Source: Ailurus styani
Taxonomy: Eukaryota > Chordata > Mammalia > Carnivora > Ailuridae
Direction: 5' to 3'
Length of the DNA: 64,000 nucleotides
Assembly (NCBI GenBank): GCA_002007465.1
Contig: LNAC01000685.1
Location: 423,564-487,563 of the forward strand
The position numbers and the translations under genes are program-made. Below are positions 26,401-41,400 of this stretch, piece after piece. The first letter of the stretch is position 1, and each line of letters opens with the position of its first letter. The notes under the pieces were generated by a model that had not been told where the DNA came from, did no database searches, and was given only the letters and a program-made list of their open reading frames with translations.

Positions 26401-29400
26401 AATAAAGATACTTGAAAAATATCTAGAAATTCTAGATCTGGAGCAAGCAGATCTATGTGACAAGCCTGGAAGCGGCCCCAGAATTTCCGCTGCTTTGAGT
26501 GAAATTTGTCTTCGGCCATGATGATTTCTGGGTCACTGGAGATCACTTTCCTGTAAGGACCAGACTGAACCATATCACTTGATATGTTGCTGCTATGAGA
26601 GCCTCCGAAGAAGCAAGCACAGGGATGACTGGGAACCAGCAACACAAATCAGCAAGAGAGCGAAACAAACGCCAATGATAAAGGATTCATCTTGATTTTC
26701 TAAACTTGTAGGGCTTCAGTTCACACTAACAAGCAATAACACTAACTGGTAACCTTTTATATAAGGTTACCACACCACAGTGTGGCAGACAATGTTCTAA
26801 GCACTAGATATATAGGAAGTTCATTTAATTTTCCCAGCAGCTCTGCAACATAGGTATTAATGCATCCCCACCTTACAGATGAGGAAACGGAGACACAGAC
26901 TAGTTAAGTAGTTTGCCCATGATTATAAAACTATTAAGAAATGGGCCTAGGATTTCAAACCAAGAATTCATGACTTGATGTGATAGGCGTGAGACAACAC
27001 TGGGATCATTCACTTCTAAATCTCTTGGTCAACATATTACGAGGCCAGCAAAGTTTCCCTGAGATGTCAGTTCTCTTCACATCAGACTGTTGAGCCTTCA
27101 GACTAATTTCCCAAAGGACACTAGAGAAAATCTGGATTTCTAATTAATCTAAGAGTTGGCAGTATGTGGAAAATTAATGAAAAGAGTTCTGGTAAATTCC
27201 ATTTAACTTTTTCTGCTCGTATAAGTACCTTGGCATGGGAAGTGCTCATAGAGAAAACCATTTTACAAACTGGTAATACACAGCATTTATTAACACTTTT
27301 AACCTTAACAAGCACCATCCTTCAAAGGATTCCCTTTGGACAGAGATGAAAACTGAGGGCAGGGGTTGCAGTTAAGTGACTTATTCAAGCTCCAAAGTAA
27401 ATGATGTCAGAGAAGGATCAAAACTCCTATTTCCTGATTTCAGACCAAGGATTTTCAAATGAGACCAGACGGCTCCTATATTCCAATGTCTTTTTCTCTC
27501 TCTCTCCTCTGAATTTCAAATAAATTTTATCTTAGCATCTGTAGAAGTTGGGATCCCCATGGGAGTTCAATGAAAAAGTACTTGAAGTGACTGCCTAGCT
27601 AAACACACAAAGGATTAAACAATCAAGTCCTATAGATTCCCCTCCTAATGCCTCCTCTCCCCATTTCACTGTCACTGTCCTGAGTCATAACTTCATTAAC
27701 TCACCCCGACATTGTTGCCCCTGGTTTCCCTGCCTCTATTCTCCCCTTTCCAAAATCTATGTCCCTGCTACTTGCAATTTTATCTTTTCAAGGCTTCATT
27801 TAAAAGCTCACGTCTGGGGCGCCTGGATGACTCAGTCAGGTAAGCATCTCCCTTTGACTCAGATCATGATCCCAGGGTCCTGGGATGGAGTCTTGCATTG
27901 GGCTCCCTGCTCAGTGGGGAGCCTGCTTCTCCCTCTCCCTATGCCTGCTGCCCCACCACCACTTGTGCTCTCTCTCTGTCCAATAAATAAATAAAATCTT
28001 AAAAAAATAAAAAAATAAAAGCTCAAGTCATTGTTGAAAGTCTTCATGGGTTTCTGTTAATCCAAGGAGCCACTGCATAGGTGCCTAGTGCGTGTAAAGG
28101 CACTTGGAGTTCATGAGCAAGGGAAATTTCTGTCTGCACTTCCCTGCATGCCAGGCAGTCTTTGTAGAAACTTAAATAACTATTAGCCTCAGGGACCTTC
28201 TAAGAAACAGTATACATTTTAGAGAAGTCAGTACAGTGTTACTATTAAGAATATAGGCTTTGGAATGTGAGAACATGGGCCTGACTCCCAGCTCTACTCC
28301 CACTAGCTCGGGGCAGGCAGAAGGCTGGCTGGAGGATGCATGATCTAGGATGACCTCCCTCATATGCCTGGGAGTTAGCAGGTGATTGGCCAAGGACTGG
28401 CTGACGTTCAGCTGGTGTTCACCTTGGATCTCTGCCATGTGGGCAGGGCTTGGACTCATTCACATGGTGCCCTAGGAACTCAAGGGTAGCAGGAAAAAAA
28501 GCCTTCCTGTCCAAGTGGGTTTCAATCTTTTGCTGCCTCACGTTTACTATGTCCTTGGACCAAAGCAAGTCACATGGCAGACCCAAGATTTAAGGGATGA
28601 AATAAACTCCACATCTTAATAGACAAAGAGAACTCTTGAGTAGTCTCACACATTTCAAGTTCCAATCATCTCACATGAATAAAGTGGACGCTAATGTTCA
28701 TTGATGAATCAGAAATTGACAGCGAGGATTAAATGATATGAAATATATCAAGTGCGCAGTATGGGACCTAGCACTTACAACGCACCCAACAGATTTACTT
28801 CATTGTCCAAGTTCAAATATGAGTCCTAGAGCAATTATTCAAACATAGGGAATATTCTCTGACGTTTTTAGGGAGCCAAAGTTTGTTACTGCATTCCTGC
28901 TGTACAGTTTTAATTCATCTGGCCTCTTTCTTCCTTTTACTGGATTTATGGTAGAATACTGATATTTGAGTCTAAGAGATATTACTTGATTTCCAATAGG
29001 GAACAGCTCAGGAGGAGGAAAAAAAGGCCCTTACACATGAAATATACACATGACAGTGGACCACACTAATTTAAAAACTATCTCTGGACTGTGAGGGTGA
29101 CAAGTACTTCAGAATGCCCTTTGGAATTAATTGATTTTGTTATAGATTAATTATCTGGAAAGGGTTTCTGGCTGAATTCACAATTCCCACATTTTCATTT
29201 AAGTCATTCATCAGAGTTGTGGGTGTCTGCAGTTGGCCGTGTTCTAAATGGTGTGGAAGACATCTACCAATTAGCCTTGTTTCAGGATGGAAAGATGTCT
29301 TCAGTCATTCTTCTCTCTGTATCCAGATTTTTCCAGTGGTATTTTGCAATTCTCTTAAGAGAGTCAAAGTCTATGTCCCCACTCCTGGAAAGTGAGCTGG

Positions 29401-32400
29401 CCTTGTGACCTGCTTTGGCCTACAGAACACAATGGAAGCGATGTTGTGTGAGTTCTGAGTCTCTATCCCAAGAAGCCTTGCACACTGTTACTCTTGGAAT
29501 CCTGTAGCTTCCATGTGCACAAGCCTGATTTCACTTGCTGGCAAATGAAAAGTCATGTAGAACAGAAGCAAGACTTATCAACCAGTAGTTAGCCAGCCCC
29601 TGGCAAATGGCCTACTAACCACAAGACATGTGAATGAGGCCATCCCAGACCAGTTAAACCAACAGCTCCACAGGGACACAGGGAGCACGGCCAAGGTCGG
29701 CCTGGACTACTGAGACTAGAAGAGTTGCCCAGGCAACTAAGCTTTGAGGTACTTTGTTATACAGCACAATCTGACACAGAACTAATGGTTCCAACCTCTG
29801 CATCCTCTTTGAAAGGCTTCATGAGCAGCCTGACCCCTCATGAGATACAGATAGCCCAACAGTCTGTTTGTTGCATCCCAGGTACCTTGGTAAGTGGGGA
29901 ATTAAAATCTGTGCTAGAAAATTCTCCCATTTTTCTGTCACAAGCATGGGAGAGGAGTTTCTACTCATTGTCTTCCTTTACCATGGAGGTACACAATACA
30001 TCTGTGTACTTATTACATAGATGCTTCCCATCTGTGAACAGACCATGAAATGCTTCTCTGTGGCCAATGCTGCATAAAGAAAATGGCATAATTTTCATAG
30101 ATCAACCTAAGTTTTGCCGGAGCTCTGATATTAGTTGTGCGATCTGAGAAAACTTGTTCAACCTTTCTGAGGCTCAGTTTTTTCAACTGCAAAATGAGAA
30201 TAATTTATTCTTGACTACAGTGTCATTAGATACAATAAGATGACTATCGTTTAGAGCCACGCAGCTTTGGGTTAGTTAAGAACAGTTTGAACATGGCTGG
30301 CACTCAGGCTGGCACTCAGAACACAGGGTGACTGGGACCGAGAATTTCCTGGGGTCTGAGATTTCAGTGTTCAAACCAGGAAAGTCAGTCTTAATATATA
30401 CTGAGACTACCACTGCTATTTTGTACTAAAGCAAACATGAATAATGTTGTGGTGATTTCATTTCTTAGCAGAACTTCCCTAATGCTGCTGTGGGATTTCA
30501 TACCTTCACAGGGGGCGAAAATTGTTATTTTGAGAATTATTTGAGAAATATTTTTTCTCAATATCTCTCAAATATTTGAGAGATATTGAGAATCTCAATT
30601 GTTATTTGAGAAAGATTTTAAAAATGTCTGTAACTACTACCTTAATTTTACCCTAAATATAAACTGTAAATTTATTCACATTATGAAATAATTTAAATTG
30701 GATTTTTTTCCCTAGTGGCAAAATAATGATCTATGTTGAANCTCAATATCTCTCAAATATTTGAGAGATATTGAGAATATCAATTGTTATTTGAGAAAGA
30801 TTTTTAAAATGTCTGTAACTACTACCTTAATTTTACCCTAAATATAAACTGTAAATTTATTCGCATTATGAAATAATTTAAATTGGATTTTTTTCCCTAG
30901 TGGCAAAATAATGATCTATGTTGAAAATTTAGAAAATCTAGAAAAGAAGGACAATGTGAGAATATTTTTGATAAAATAAAGGCATTTTCCCCTCTAATTA
31001 CACTTCGGTTATCACACACATTAAAAAAAGAAGATGATAAGAAAATGAAAAGAGAAACAAAAAAGGAATCCACATTGCCAATGATGTCAGGAGTTCTTAA
31101 CAACCTAAAATGAGGAAAAACGAACAACAAGAAGGCTAATAGAATGATCCTTGGGTAAAATATAGGGAGAACAGAAGCCACATATGAGCCCCCACCCCAC
31201 ACAAAGTCTAGATTTCTCAAGAAGCAAGTGATTTGCTCCTGAATTATGGACCAGTGTTTATCGACTGGAAGATGGAAGGTCAAGGCTGTGAGTGGCCCAT
31301 CCAAGAAGGGAGCCTGTACACTAGGCTCCACACTGCTTAATGGCAGGGTACTGAAGGGGAGACCCTTCTTCATAGCAGAATTACTGGATACAAATATACA
31401 AATATTTTTTATTCCTATCATCAAATTGCTTCTCAGATAGTTTGCAGCAATATATATTTCCATTTGTCTTATTCTATGAATTGCATTTGGTACTCTCATT
31501 CTTTAAATTTGCCAAATGGGGCAAAAAAAAAAGTGGCACTCTCTTTTTACTTACAGTTTTTTAAATTAGTAATGATTAAATCATCCACATTTATTATATG
31601 CTTATATAATTTTTTTGGATTGGCCTATTTATAACCTGTATTCATTTTTTTGGATGTCTTACTTTTACTTTTTTTATGTTTATACATACGCTATTTGTTC
31701 AAAATTACTTCCAGGTGGCTTTTTTTTTTCCACAATGTTTTTATATATTTATATTTATAAACCCTAATTGCTCATTCTATTGGGTGACTGGAGAATTTGG
31801 CAGAGTAGTGAACTGGTATGATTTCCAGAATGTTAAGGGATTCTGCAGTCTAGGCCTCAGCTCAAGTGTGTGACAGGTGTCTCTCTTGATGTCAAAAACA
31901 ACCAGGCAACCAATCAACCAACCCTCTCTTGGAATTACTATTTTCCTAGTCAATCCTATTATTTCAAATCGCCTATTTCTGACCTTTGTAATTACGATGA
32001 GAGCACATTTTTTGCCTACGACTCAGTGGAAGCATCTCACACTTTTTCAGGAAGCCCCGCCACCAGGCCCCGTGGTTGGTGACGCAGGGCTGCCCTTCAC
32101 CCTCCTTGGGTCTGAGCACAGGCTCCCTTTCCGCTTTTACGCCTGCATATTCTAAATGCCACGAAGGAGGGTGCAGGACTTTGGGACGGAGGAGCTCTGA
32201 CTGCAGACGGACGGGGCGTAAGGGGTTTGTGAGACTCAGCTGGTGTCTGGCTTTATCTCTCCTTGAGTCCAGGGCTGCACATAAACATGACCCAAGCGTT
32301 TCCAAGACACAGTTGGCCTAGCATGGCCGACCCGAGGGGAGTCTGGCGAAATCAAAACCCTGGTCCTCGCTAGAGAACTGCCTGCTTTCCCACCTGCATC

Positions 32401-35400
32401 CCCCACCCTCAGCTGGGAGGGTTTGAAGGTGGGTGTGTATTTCAGTTGGTCAAAAAGAGATCAGTTCCTGTGCTGAAAGGCAAGCCTGGGGCAGTGTTTG
32501 ACAAAGCAGGGGGACACTGGGAGGGACAATTACCGTGTAAGTGGTTCTCACGCTGGGTCTGGCATTGGGTGCCAGCTTGCACATTAACTCCTTTGACAGA
32601 ATTCTCCCCAGTTTACTCAACATCCTCAAGGGATGGCTTTGTCGATTGTTTCTCTGGCTGCTGTTTTGACAGTCGATAGCCCCTTGATGCCAGCTTAGGC
32701 TGTCTAATAAGAAAGAGGCCAACGTGAAATTTTAAACCCAACAACTGCTGGTCCTGGTATGGGGTGGCTCCAGCTCTGTTCTCTCTCTTTTCCCCCTCTG
32801 CTGAATGGTAATGGGCTTTTATCAAATGCCTGTCTTTCCTCATTCTCCCAGGCTTTGGGGGTAGGAGGATCATGCATTAGCAGGGATGGGTCAGAATTAG
32901 GGGGAGTTGAAACTTCCAGTGGAAACTGACAGGCGCCCCAATGTAAGCAGACATAATTTATGATATTAGGGTGAGTTCAGACTAATGCCTATGTATGGGA
33001 TATTTTCTGTGTCGATTTCCAACATGAGTCCATGATAGACTGGACAAGAGTCAGGCTCTGACCTTAAAGTAAAGTACATGGCTTAGAGGGCAGGGGGTGG
33101 GTGGATTTATGAACAGGAGCTATGTCCTACAGCCACATCAATAAGACACACAGACATCACAGCTCCATGGGATTTGTAAACAGTTGCAAAAGAAAGGTAC
33201 AGAAATAGGAATTGCTTTCTTCTCTAAATCCCCTGGTTAGCATTCCAGTGAAAGCACATTCTGGAATCCCTCTAGTGCCCACCTACCAAGGTATAAATAC
33301 AGGTCAGATGCTCTTTTTGAGAACAAATCTACAGTCTGAAACCAGCTAACTTGATATTGTCGTGATCTTTCTATATTGCTCATGTTACAAGTTCTGTCCA
33401 TCTTGTAACCTGTTAAATCAATTTCCCTTTCAGCTGCCACACTAAGAATGGTTTTGAACTTTACCAACCGAAACAACTTGGAATAAGTAAAATGTTCGTT
33501 TCTTTTTCACTGATTCTACTTTTAGCCCAAATTAAAGTACAAAAAATGGAATAAATTTTTACTTAAAAAAGTTTCTCCTCTTTCAAAATCAAATGTGGTG
33601 ATTTCCCATGCCTTTATTTAGTAACATAATTTCTTAAAAGATTTCCAACTTGGGGGCGCCTGGAAGGCTCAGTTGGTTAAGCGTCTGCCTTCAGCTCCTG
33701 GGATCAAGTCCTGTGTCTGGCTCCCTGCGTTTCTCCCTCTCCCTCTGCCCTCCCCCTCCCCTCATCCCCCACTCATGCTTGCTGGCTCACTTTCCTCTCT
33801 CAGGGTCTCTCTCAAATAAATAAATAAAATCTTAAAAAAAAAAAGATTTCCAACTTGTTTTTATAGACCGTTCAGAAAGTAAATACAGGGGCGCCTGGGT
33901 GGCTCAGTGGGTTAAGCCTCTGCCTTTGGCTCAGGTCATGATCTCAGGATCCTGGGATCCACCCTCGGGCTCTCTGCTCAGCAGGGAGCCTGCTTCCTCT
34001 CTCTCTAACTGCCTCTCTGCCTACTTGCAATCTCTCTCTCTCTGTCAAATAAATAAAATCTTTAAAAAATATCCTGTTAAAAAGAAAGTAAATACAAAGT
34101 AATGTGGACATTTTTGTATGTGACTATCAAGTATTATTTTGATTTCAATTGACAAACTTGTAATTTATCCATAATTCTTCATTACTTCAGAGATCCCAAT
34201 ATCTTAATTTAGGTTTCTCAGAAATGCAAAGGCAAGAGAAAAGTAGGAGTGAGATGGTGGTGACCCCTTTCAAAATTAAAATGCCCCTCTTAATTGGTCT
34301 TAATTGCCCTGGCCACGCCCTCTTTTGGGGGAGGAGGGGCAAGAAGAATAACTCAGAGACTGGAGATTGAGTTATAGTCATCTGATATTAAAGGAGAAGA
34401 ACATTTTAAAAATGCATTTGCTGATCATTGCCACTTGCTTTGCAGAACCTAATACATCCCTCCCTGATAACATCAAAGGAATTAAGGCCCTCTTTATGTA
34501 GCAAATGCTTTTCACAGTTCAATAACCATTCCTGTTGCTGCTATAACATTTCACCCACATTTCCCCATGCTCAGAGGGGGCCTCAGAATTGGAACAGTTT
34601 CATGTCTATTGAAAGCACCTTCATCTCTTCTTGCTGCATTTGACCACCCCTCTCCGAATATTTGCAGGTCATAATCCTTCTATTACTCAGCAAAGTGGAA
34701 AAATAATTTCTCTGCTTTGGAGTCTAGTTTCTGAGACAGAGAGAGTAAAAACGTCCTGCCCTGAAGTTATCACTCATTTCCCCATGACTGTCTAAAGAAC
34801 TGAACCAAGAGGTAGTGAGTGAGTGGCTTGACACATGAACCAGAAACAAACAGCAAAAGACAGGAATCAAGAGCCCTAATGTGTCTGCAATAGAAACCAT
34901 TGTGTAAGGCACTTCCTGGGAATTATTTAGGGATTATGGTGTCAAAATTGCTTAATCTGTAGGAAATACCCCAGGCCTTTCATTCACATCAGCAAAAGTG
35001 TAGTGAGCGCTTACTCTGTGCTCAGGACTGAGTTAAGCACTTAGGGGGAACAAAAAGAGAATGTAAGTATAAGGCTGTATAAGCAAAAGTGGGAGTGTGG
35101 ATTCTATGGAAGGAGGTACCAAGGCGGGTGTCTGCCTCTGTGCACAGTATTTTCTTCATACCTTAATAACACTGGAGGTCGGGCTTCTCCACGCCTCTCT
35201 AGATCTCTCTGAAACAAAACAAAACAAGTTTTACTCCAGATTAGTTCTTTTAATTTTTACTTACAAGAACAAACACCCTGATGGTTTTGAAACCCAAGAA
35301 GGAAGATTCATTAAAATCCACATCTGTCAGAGAGCAAAAACAGGCAAAGGCAGCACTTAAAAAGGCTCTCAGATCCTTAAAAGGCCTGCTCTGAAGACAT

Positions 35401-38400
35401 CAGGGCAGGAAGGATGAATGGGAAAGAAAACGAACCAGGGTGTGTTCTGTAGGGTTTATTTCAGCAACACCAGAGCGAAAAATTATGAGGGAGACCCCCA
35501 CGGGTCTCTAACATTTAGGAATGTTTTCACCTCTTGTTTTCATTTTACTTTTTTCCTCTGCAAAATGAAAAGACTCCAACCTCATTTTTTCATTAAATCA
35601 CCTAGATAGTTCTCAGGTTTCTCAACCCACTCTGAACCCTCTTTTAAGGAAAGATTCAGCCATGCTTGTTGTTTTAAAAAGGTTTCTAATCACAGGAGAA
35701 CCACATTCAACTTTGCTCATTTCCTGTGCCAATTAACCACAGGAGGGGTTGTCTCCCCACTGTTACCACAAGGAATTCCGGGGACTGACCCTTTCAGACT
35801 TCACTCCCAGTGCCTGGGAAAGTGGCATCAGCTCTGGAAAGAGGCAGGAAGTTGGAAATCCTGAGAGTTACAGCCCAAGAGCCTGAGAACCAGGAGGGCA
35901 CGGCAGCTCATGGGCAGAGGCGGTAGAAGCCCCAGGAGTGAAGGAAGCTTTATTTTTATTTCTAAATTCTATTCGGTAATGAAAGTCTAGGTCCTGGGAA
36001 TAAAACAACAGCAAAAATACCTTGTTTTATTGGGCACTCAAGGAGAGTCCTAGGCCTGGCGAACACTATATAAATCTGCCAAAAGGGTCCAAGTGTTCCT
36101 GTCCCCTGAGTTCTGATGAAGGGAAAGGAAGCTGCTGAGGTTGGCCCAGGAGGCTGAGGGTTCTCGTGGAGGCTGGGGTCCCGCGCTGACAGCTGCTCTG
36201 ATTTCCTCAGAACCTAAGAGGCTGGACGGCATGAGAAAAGGAGACTAAGAGAGAAGATGAGGTCTATCTAAAAGAACTGGGATTGAGACTGATCGGCTAG
36301 AAAGGCTGAAACCAAATCAGAAAAACTCTTTCCCCTGCCTGGGAACGATGACCCAGTCCTCCCTTCTTCAGTAAATCTTCAAAGCCCCTTCCTTCTCCTG
36401 CAGGAACCTGATACATTGACTATTCTTGTGCGTTATCTACTGATACACAGACCGTGTATCACAAATTACCATAAAACATAGTAGCTTAAAACAACCACCA
36501 TTATTATTTTCCCAAATCTATGGTGGCCTGGGAAGTTCTGCTGGTTTGGGCTAGGCTTGGCTGATGCCAGCAGGGCTCCTGCAAATGATGGAGGTCAGCA
36601 GGAAGTGGGCCAGGTGGCAGCTGGGGTGGGGTGGCCCTAGAAGGGAAGACTCAGCCCTATGCCACCCGCTCTCTCATCCACCAGCAGCCCAGCCCAGGAT
36701 TGTGCTCATGGTGGTAGAAGAGTTCCAGGAGAGAGCACAAGTAGACAGGACCTCTTGAAGAAGTCCACTCCCCGTAGCAGGCTCGGCAGCTGAGCTCTGT
36801 GCAACTCTGAGGAACCACACGGGCTCGAACTGGGACAAAAAAGAGCCCAGAGAGCTTTCCTCAACTTTCTTTTTTTTTTATTTGACAGAGAGATAGAGAG
36901 AGCTTGCAAATAGGCAGAGCAGCAGACAGAGGAAGAGGGAGAAGCAGACTCCCTGCTGAGCAGGAAGCCCAATGCAGGGCTCAATCCCAGGACCCTGAGA
37001 TCATGATCTGAGCTGAAGGCAGCCACTTAACCAACTGAGCCACCCAGGCACCCTTCGACTTTCCACAGATATCTGAATTCCCACAGGAGGGTACCGGAAC
37101 CCCAATCACGGCTGTGAATGAATTTCAACAGCTCAACAGGACAGGGATTATTGAGACCATTCTAAAGAAAATTAGAAAGAAACATATTGCTGAGTTTTTA
37201 CACACCAAAATTTCTATAGAAGTTCATGGTTCTACATAAGTCCAAGAACACAGACGACGGCCTACTTAAGTACAAGATAATGATAACTAGATACATAATG
37301 TCCCAGGTTTGTGAGTATTACTTTTCCACCTCTAATCAAACAAAAAATTATCAGTAATATGATTGGTATGATATTAAGTTCTGCAAATGGTGCAGGAATT
37401 TAAAACAAAAAAAAAAACAAAAAAACAAGCTCTTGTCCTCCAAGTATTCATGTTTAATTTGGAGGTACTGTACTCGCATCATCATTGCTTAGAGATAAGC
37501 TCAAAGCAAGGGGCAGCTGTGGTCAATCCAATACAGAGGTTCTGGCCTCAACAAATCTGCAAAGTCTCCTTGTAATAAACCGATGCAGAAATGGCCCCCA
37601 TCTTCCAGGCCACCCTGTGTACATGTCACACGAGGTGTCACTTTGTAGCCAGCCCGCCTCAAGAGGCAGGGTCTACTTCAACACCTTGTGAACCTGGGCT
37701 GACCTTGTAACCCATTTTAACAAACAGAATGCAGTGGAAGTGTCCTCATGCCAGTTTTGAAGCTTGTCGTCATCAAAGGCCTGTATTACTGGCTGCCCCC
37801 CTTCTCCACCCGGGACACCCAAGCTCAAAGACAGGAAGAATCATGATCTTCCTGTAAAGTCTGCTGTCAGCCTGCCAAGAACTCTTGAGGCATGCAACTA
37901 CACAGCAGAGCTACCTGCTTACAGAGTGTGGGAAGGAAGAAACATAGGAAGAAAAATATCACAACTTCTATCCCAAATTATCTTGCCATGGCTTAATCAT
38001 TTTCAAAGATGTTTTGGGTATTCTTCAAAGTGTGTACTAGATCTAGATCTTGTTCGCATCTCTCGATCTTCCTTCCTCCCATAACCCTGCTCAGAAAGAA
38101 CCAGATGTGTTCCAATCAGCACTGGCAGCTACCAAAGGGAAGGTCACAGGCGGGAATAATATAGGCAGGCTCAATAACAAGATGTTTGAAATAAGCCTCA
38201 GAGCTATTAGATGAAGTAGTGGATACTACAATGCACTCTCAAACCCAGCTCTTTGTGTAACTTCAAGTACAAGCCAGCTGTTCATCAGCCTTAGGAAATA
38301 AATGCAGGAATAATTAATTAAGGGAAGATGTTTCAAGGCTGAACAAGACGGGAATGGTGTTTTGATGCACGAATGGTTGGCCTCCTTTATAAAATCTTTC

Positions 38401-41400
38401 TTCCTCTCTGTGTGCCATAACCATTTTGAGCAGCTTCAATCCAAATGGAATTTCCGTAGCCACTAAAAAAGTTGTGAGGTGTGCTTTTGACTCCGTTGTC
38501 TGGGAGTCCTTGAGCCTGACCTGCCTAGGGACATAGGCTGCAAGGAGAGCTCACACATCATGGTATTGTGGCTGTATGCTTCCAGAAACAGGTCTACTGA
38601 CAGTCTCCCAGATGCTGTGGGCTTACCACTGGGCAAACACTGGTAAACAAAAGCCATCTGGCCGTTGCCCACAAGAGCTTACAATCTAGGGAGGACACAG
38701 GTGGTTGAACCATGTATCTGAAGCTCATTTGCCAAAAGAGCTTGAAAATTCATTATCCAGAGTCGACATGAAACTGGGCTCCTGCTTTTAAGCTCATCTG
38801 TTCTCTCCTTCAGGAGAGTTTGTCTCCCCCTCAAAGACCCACACTCTTACACTCACTCTCTCTTACTGTTGACTAATGGCTTTTAAGCCTATCATCATTC
38901 CATCAAATTACTACCACGTGAGGAGGAAGCAATAGAGAAGCCTCTGCCTCGCTTTCTGTATTATGGACCAGATCGTAGCAGCCACTGGGTGTATCCACCA
39001 TGATGACATCATTCCTCTTGCCCTCCTCAACACTGGGGCAAAAGAAACTGGGTGACAAGAACAAGATAATGATTAAAGGAGCAATCATAAGAATCAGTGC
39101 CTGCAGGGGCCAAATAGGAAATGAGACAAAGTAATGTGAGCAAATGAGATGTAACAAGGGATGGTGAAAGTTTGGGGGTGACAGAGGGCATGTCAAGGCC
39201 CACCAATTGTTGCCATGAGGGAATGTGGTGCTATTATTGCCAGAGTTTTTTTGAGAGCATGCAGAAGTCCAGGTTTGATGTGAATTCCCTCAATCTTGCA
39301 ATTATGAGGGTTTTTTTTTCTTTTAAATAATGTATGGCCACACACAATATCACAATGGGTAGAACGTGGCTTTGGGGAAGCCAGCTGAGTGTCCGGAACA
39401 AGGGATATAAAGCTACATAAACAGAAAGCCACTGCACTGGGGATGCAGGTCAGTTTAGTCAAATATGAGGTCCCCTCACCAAAATGTAAAATCCATAGAA
39501 GACCCCCAGTAGCTTTACCACCAGTCTGCATAAATCAGTGGAGGAACAGGTGAACCATCCCTCAGGTGCAGATATCAATATGTCAAAACCCTTGTCTTGG
39601 CCCCGCCCTGCATGTCATGGTTTTCACTGATGCCTCTGTATTTGATGAGAATACGTGCACCTTGGTTCTGGCCAGACTACCCGTGTACCCTGGGTCGAAC
39701 CACCACAGTGTGCCTCTGGAAGTAGGGGGTGCCCGGGTCTGTCTTCAGTAAGGGAAGCAAATAGTCGGTTTTGCCAGAGGTGAGCTGGGGAGGTTGGCTG
39801 GGTCCCAAGCAGCCAGACTTCGAGCTGGCTTCTAATTCAGTTTTCCAAAGCAATAGATCTATTCAGAGACTCCTTCTGGTTCAGTTTAATGAAACCACAG
39901 AAAATTTGCAAACTAAACTCACCAAGATGAGACAATAATAGAAAGCAGATTTTTCTTCTTTGGATGCCATAGCTAATGAGAGCATCTTCAGGGAGGCACT
40001 GGAGTAAACCCATTCTCTGTGTCCTCAAGGTTTGGGGGAATATGGAGCTGGCAAGGCTCCGCTTTGTGGGGCACACACCATGCATGCTCCGGGGCCTTTG
40101 TACTTTATAAAATGCTCTTTTAGTCTCATAATTATAAAAACTTGCTCCTTCAAGTTTTTCAGATCTCCACATAACCTCCCCACAGAGAGCTCCCTTTACC
40201 CACTTCCCTGCATTAACATCCACCAGAACTCTTCTTTCTCCCACTGGCTCTTGTTTTCTCCACAAAACATCTCACTGCCTTCTACTGACACTACACCCTT
40301 ATTTACCATTTGTCCCCTCCACTAGAGTATAAACTCAATGAGAGCAGTGATTTGTCCATAAATTCACTATTGCTTTTGTCGTCTAAGACCGAGAACAGTG
40401 TGTGGAAACATGCAGATGTTCCAAATATGTGCTCACTGAGTGAATGAATGATATGACTTGTACATTAAGGCAAGATACACTTTCGGCTAAAGAGACAGCC
40501 CCTGGCTGGATTTCTCCAAGCATGCTTTTTTTCTGACATCACGTTAGATGTCAGCAGTAAGCACACATACTACTCCAAACCTGTATTCCACTAGAAATCT
40601 TTTAAACTTACCCTTTTCTGTCTTAGATTTTGTCATTTTTATTCAGCTACTTTTGGCAAAGTGATGCTTCCCATATGTAAACAGAAAACACTAAAATATT
40701 TTTCTCTAAGTTGTTTAAAATATACTTGGGCCATCAAAAGACCTTTGTCCAGTTAATTTGATGGTTTAAGTGTACATGGATTGAATAATATGTCCTTTCC
40801 TAGATAAGCAGATCTGAAAGAAGAAAGGGAAATTTGCAGGCTCTGGTTATTATTTGGAAAAAAATAGCTTTGGGCATTGGATCAGCTTCATATCTGTACC
40901 ACTCACCAATTTCTAATACTGACATTTAAAAAATTTGTATCATTTATTTTATCCACTCACTGGACTACCTTCAACAGAAATTCCAGTTATTTCTTCTTCT
41001 GCTTGATAACTGAGGTATTTTTTTTAAAGCTCATTAACAAACTAGGAAGAAACACTTGTCCCCAGGCACTGGCTAAAGCCAGCATTCCAAGTTCTAATGT
41101 TACTTGACAATTAGACCTTGTGGAAAGAAAATCAAGTCTATTACCCCTTCAATTTATCTCCCGTGTAAAAGTGATTTTTAAAGCTGAATATTGCCTTCTA
41201 ACACACTGCAGAGAGGTGGTGGTAGGACGGAGGGAAACGCAGGGTAGCAGGAATTAAGCGAACATTTGAAGACTGGCTCTTGGCCACCCTGTGTCAAAAG
41301 ACGTTGATCTTTGGTTCAATCCCCATTTACTAAAGAACCAAACTAGATACCTTTGCTTCAAATGACTCCCCCTGTGTCTGCATGAGAAGGAGAGAGACTG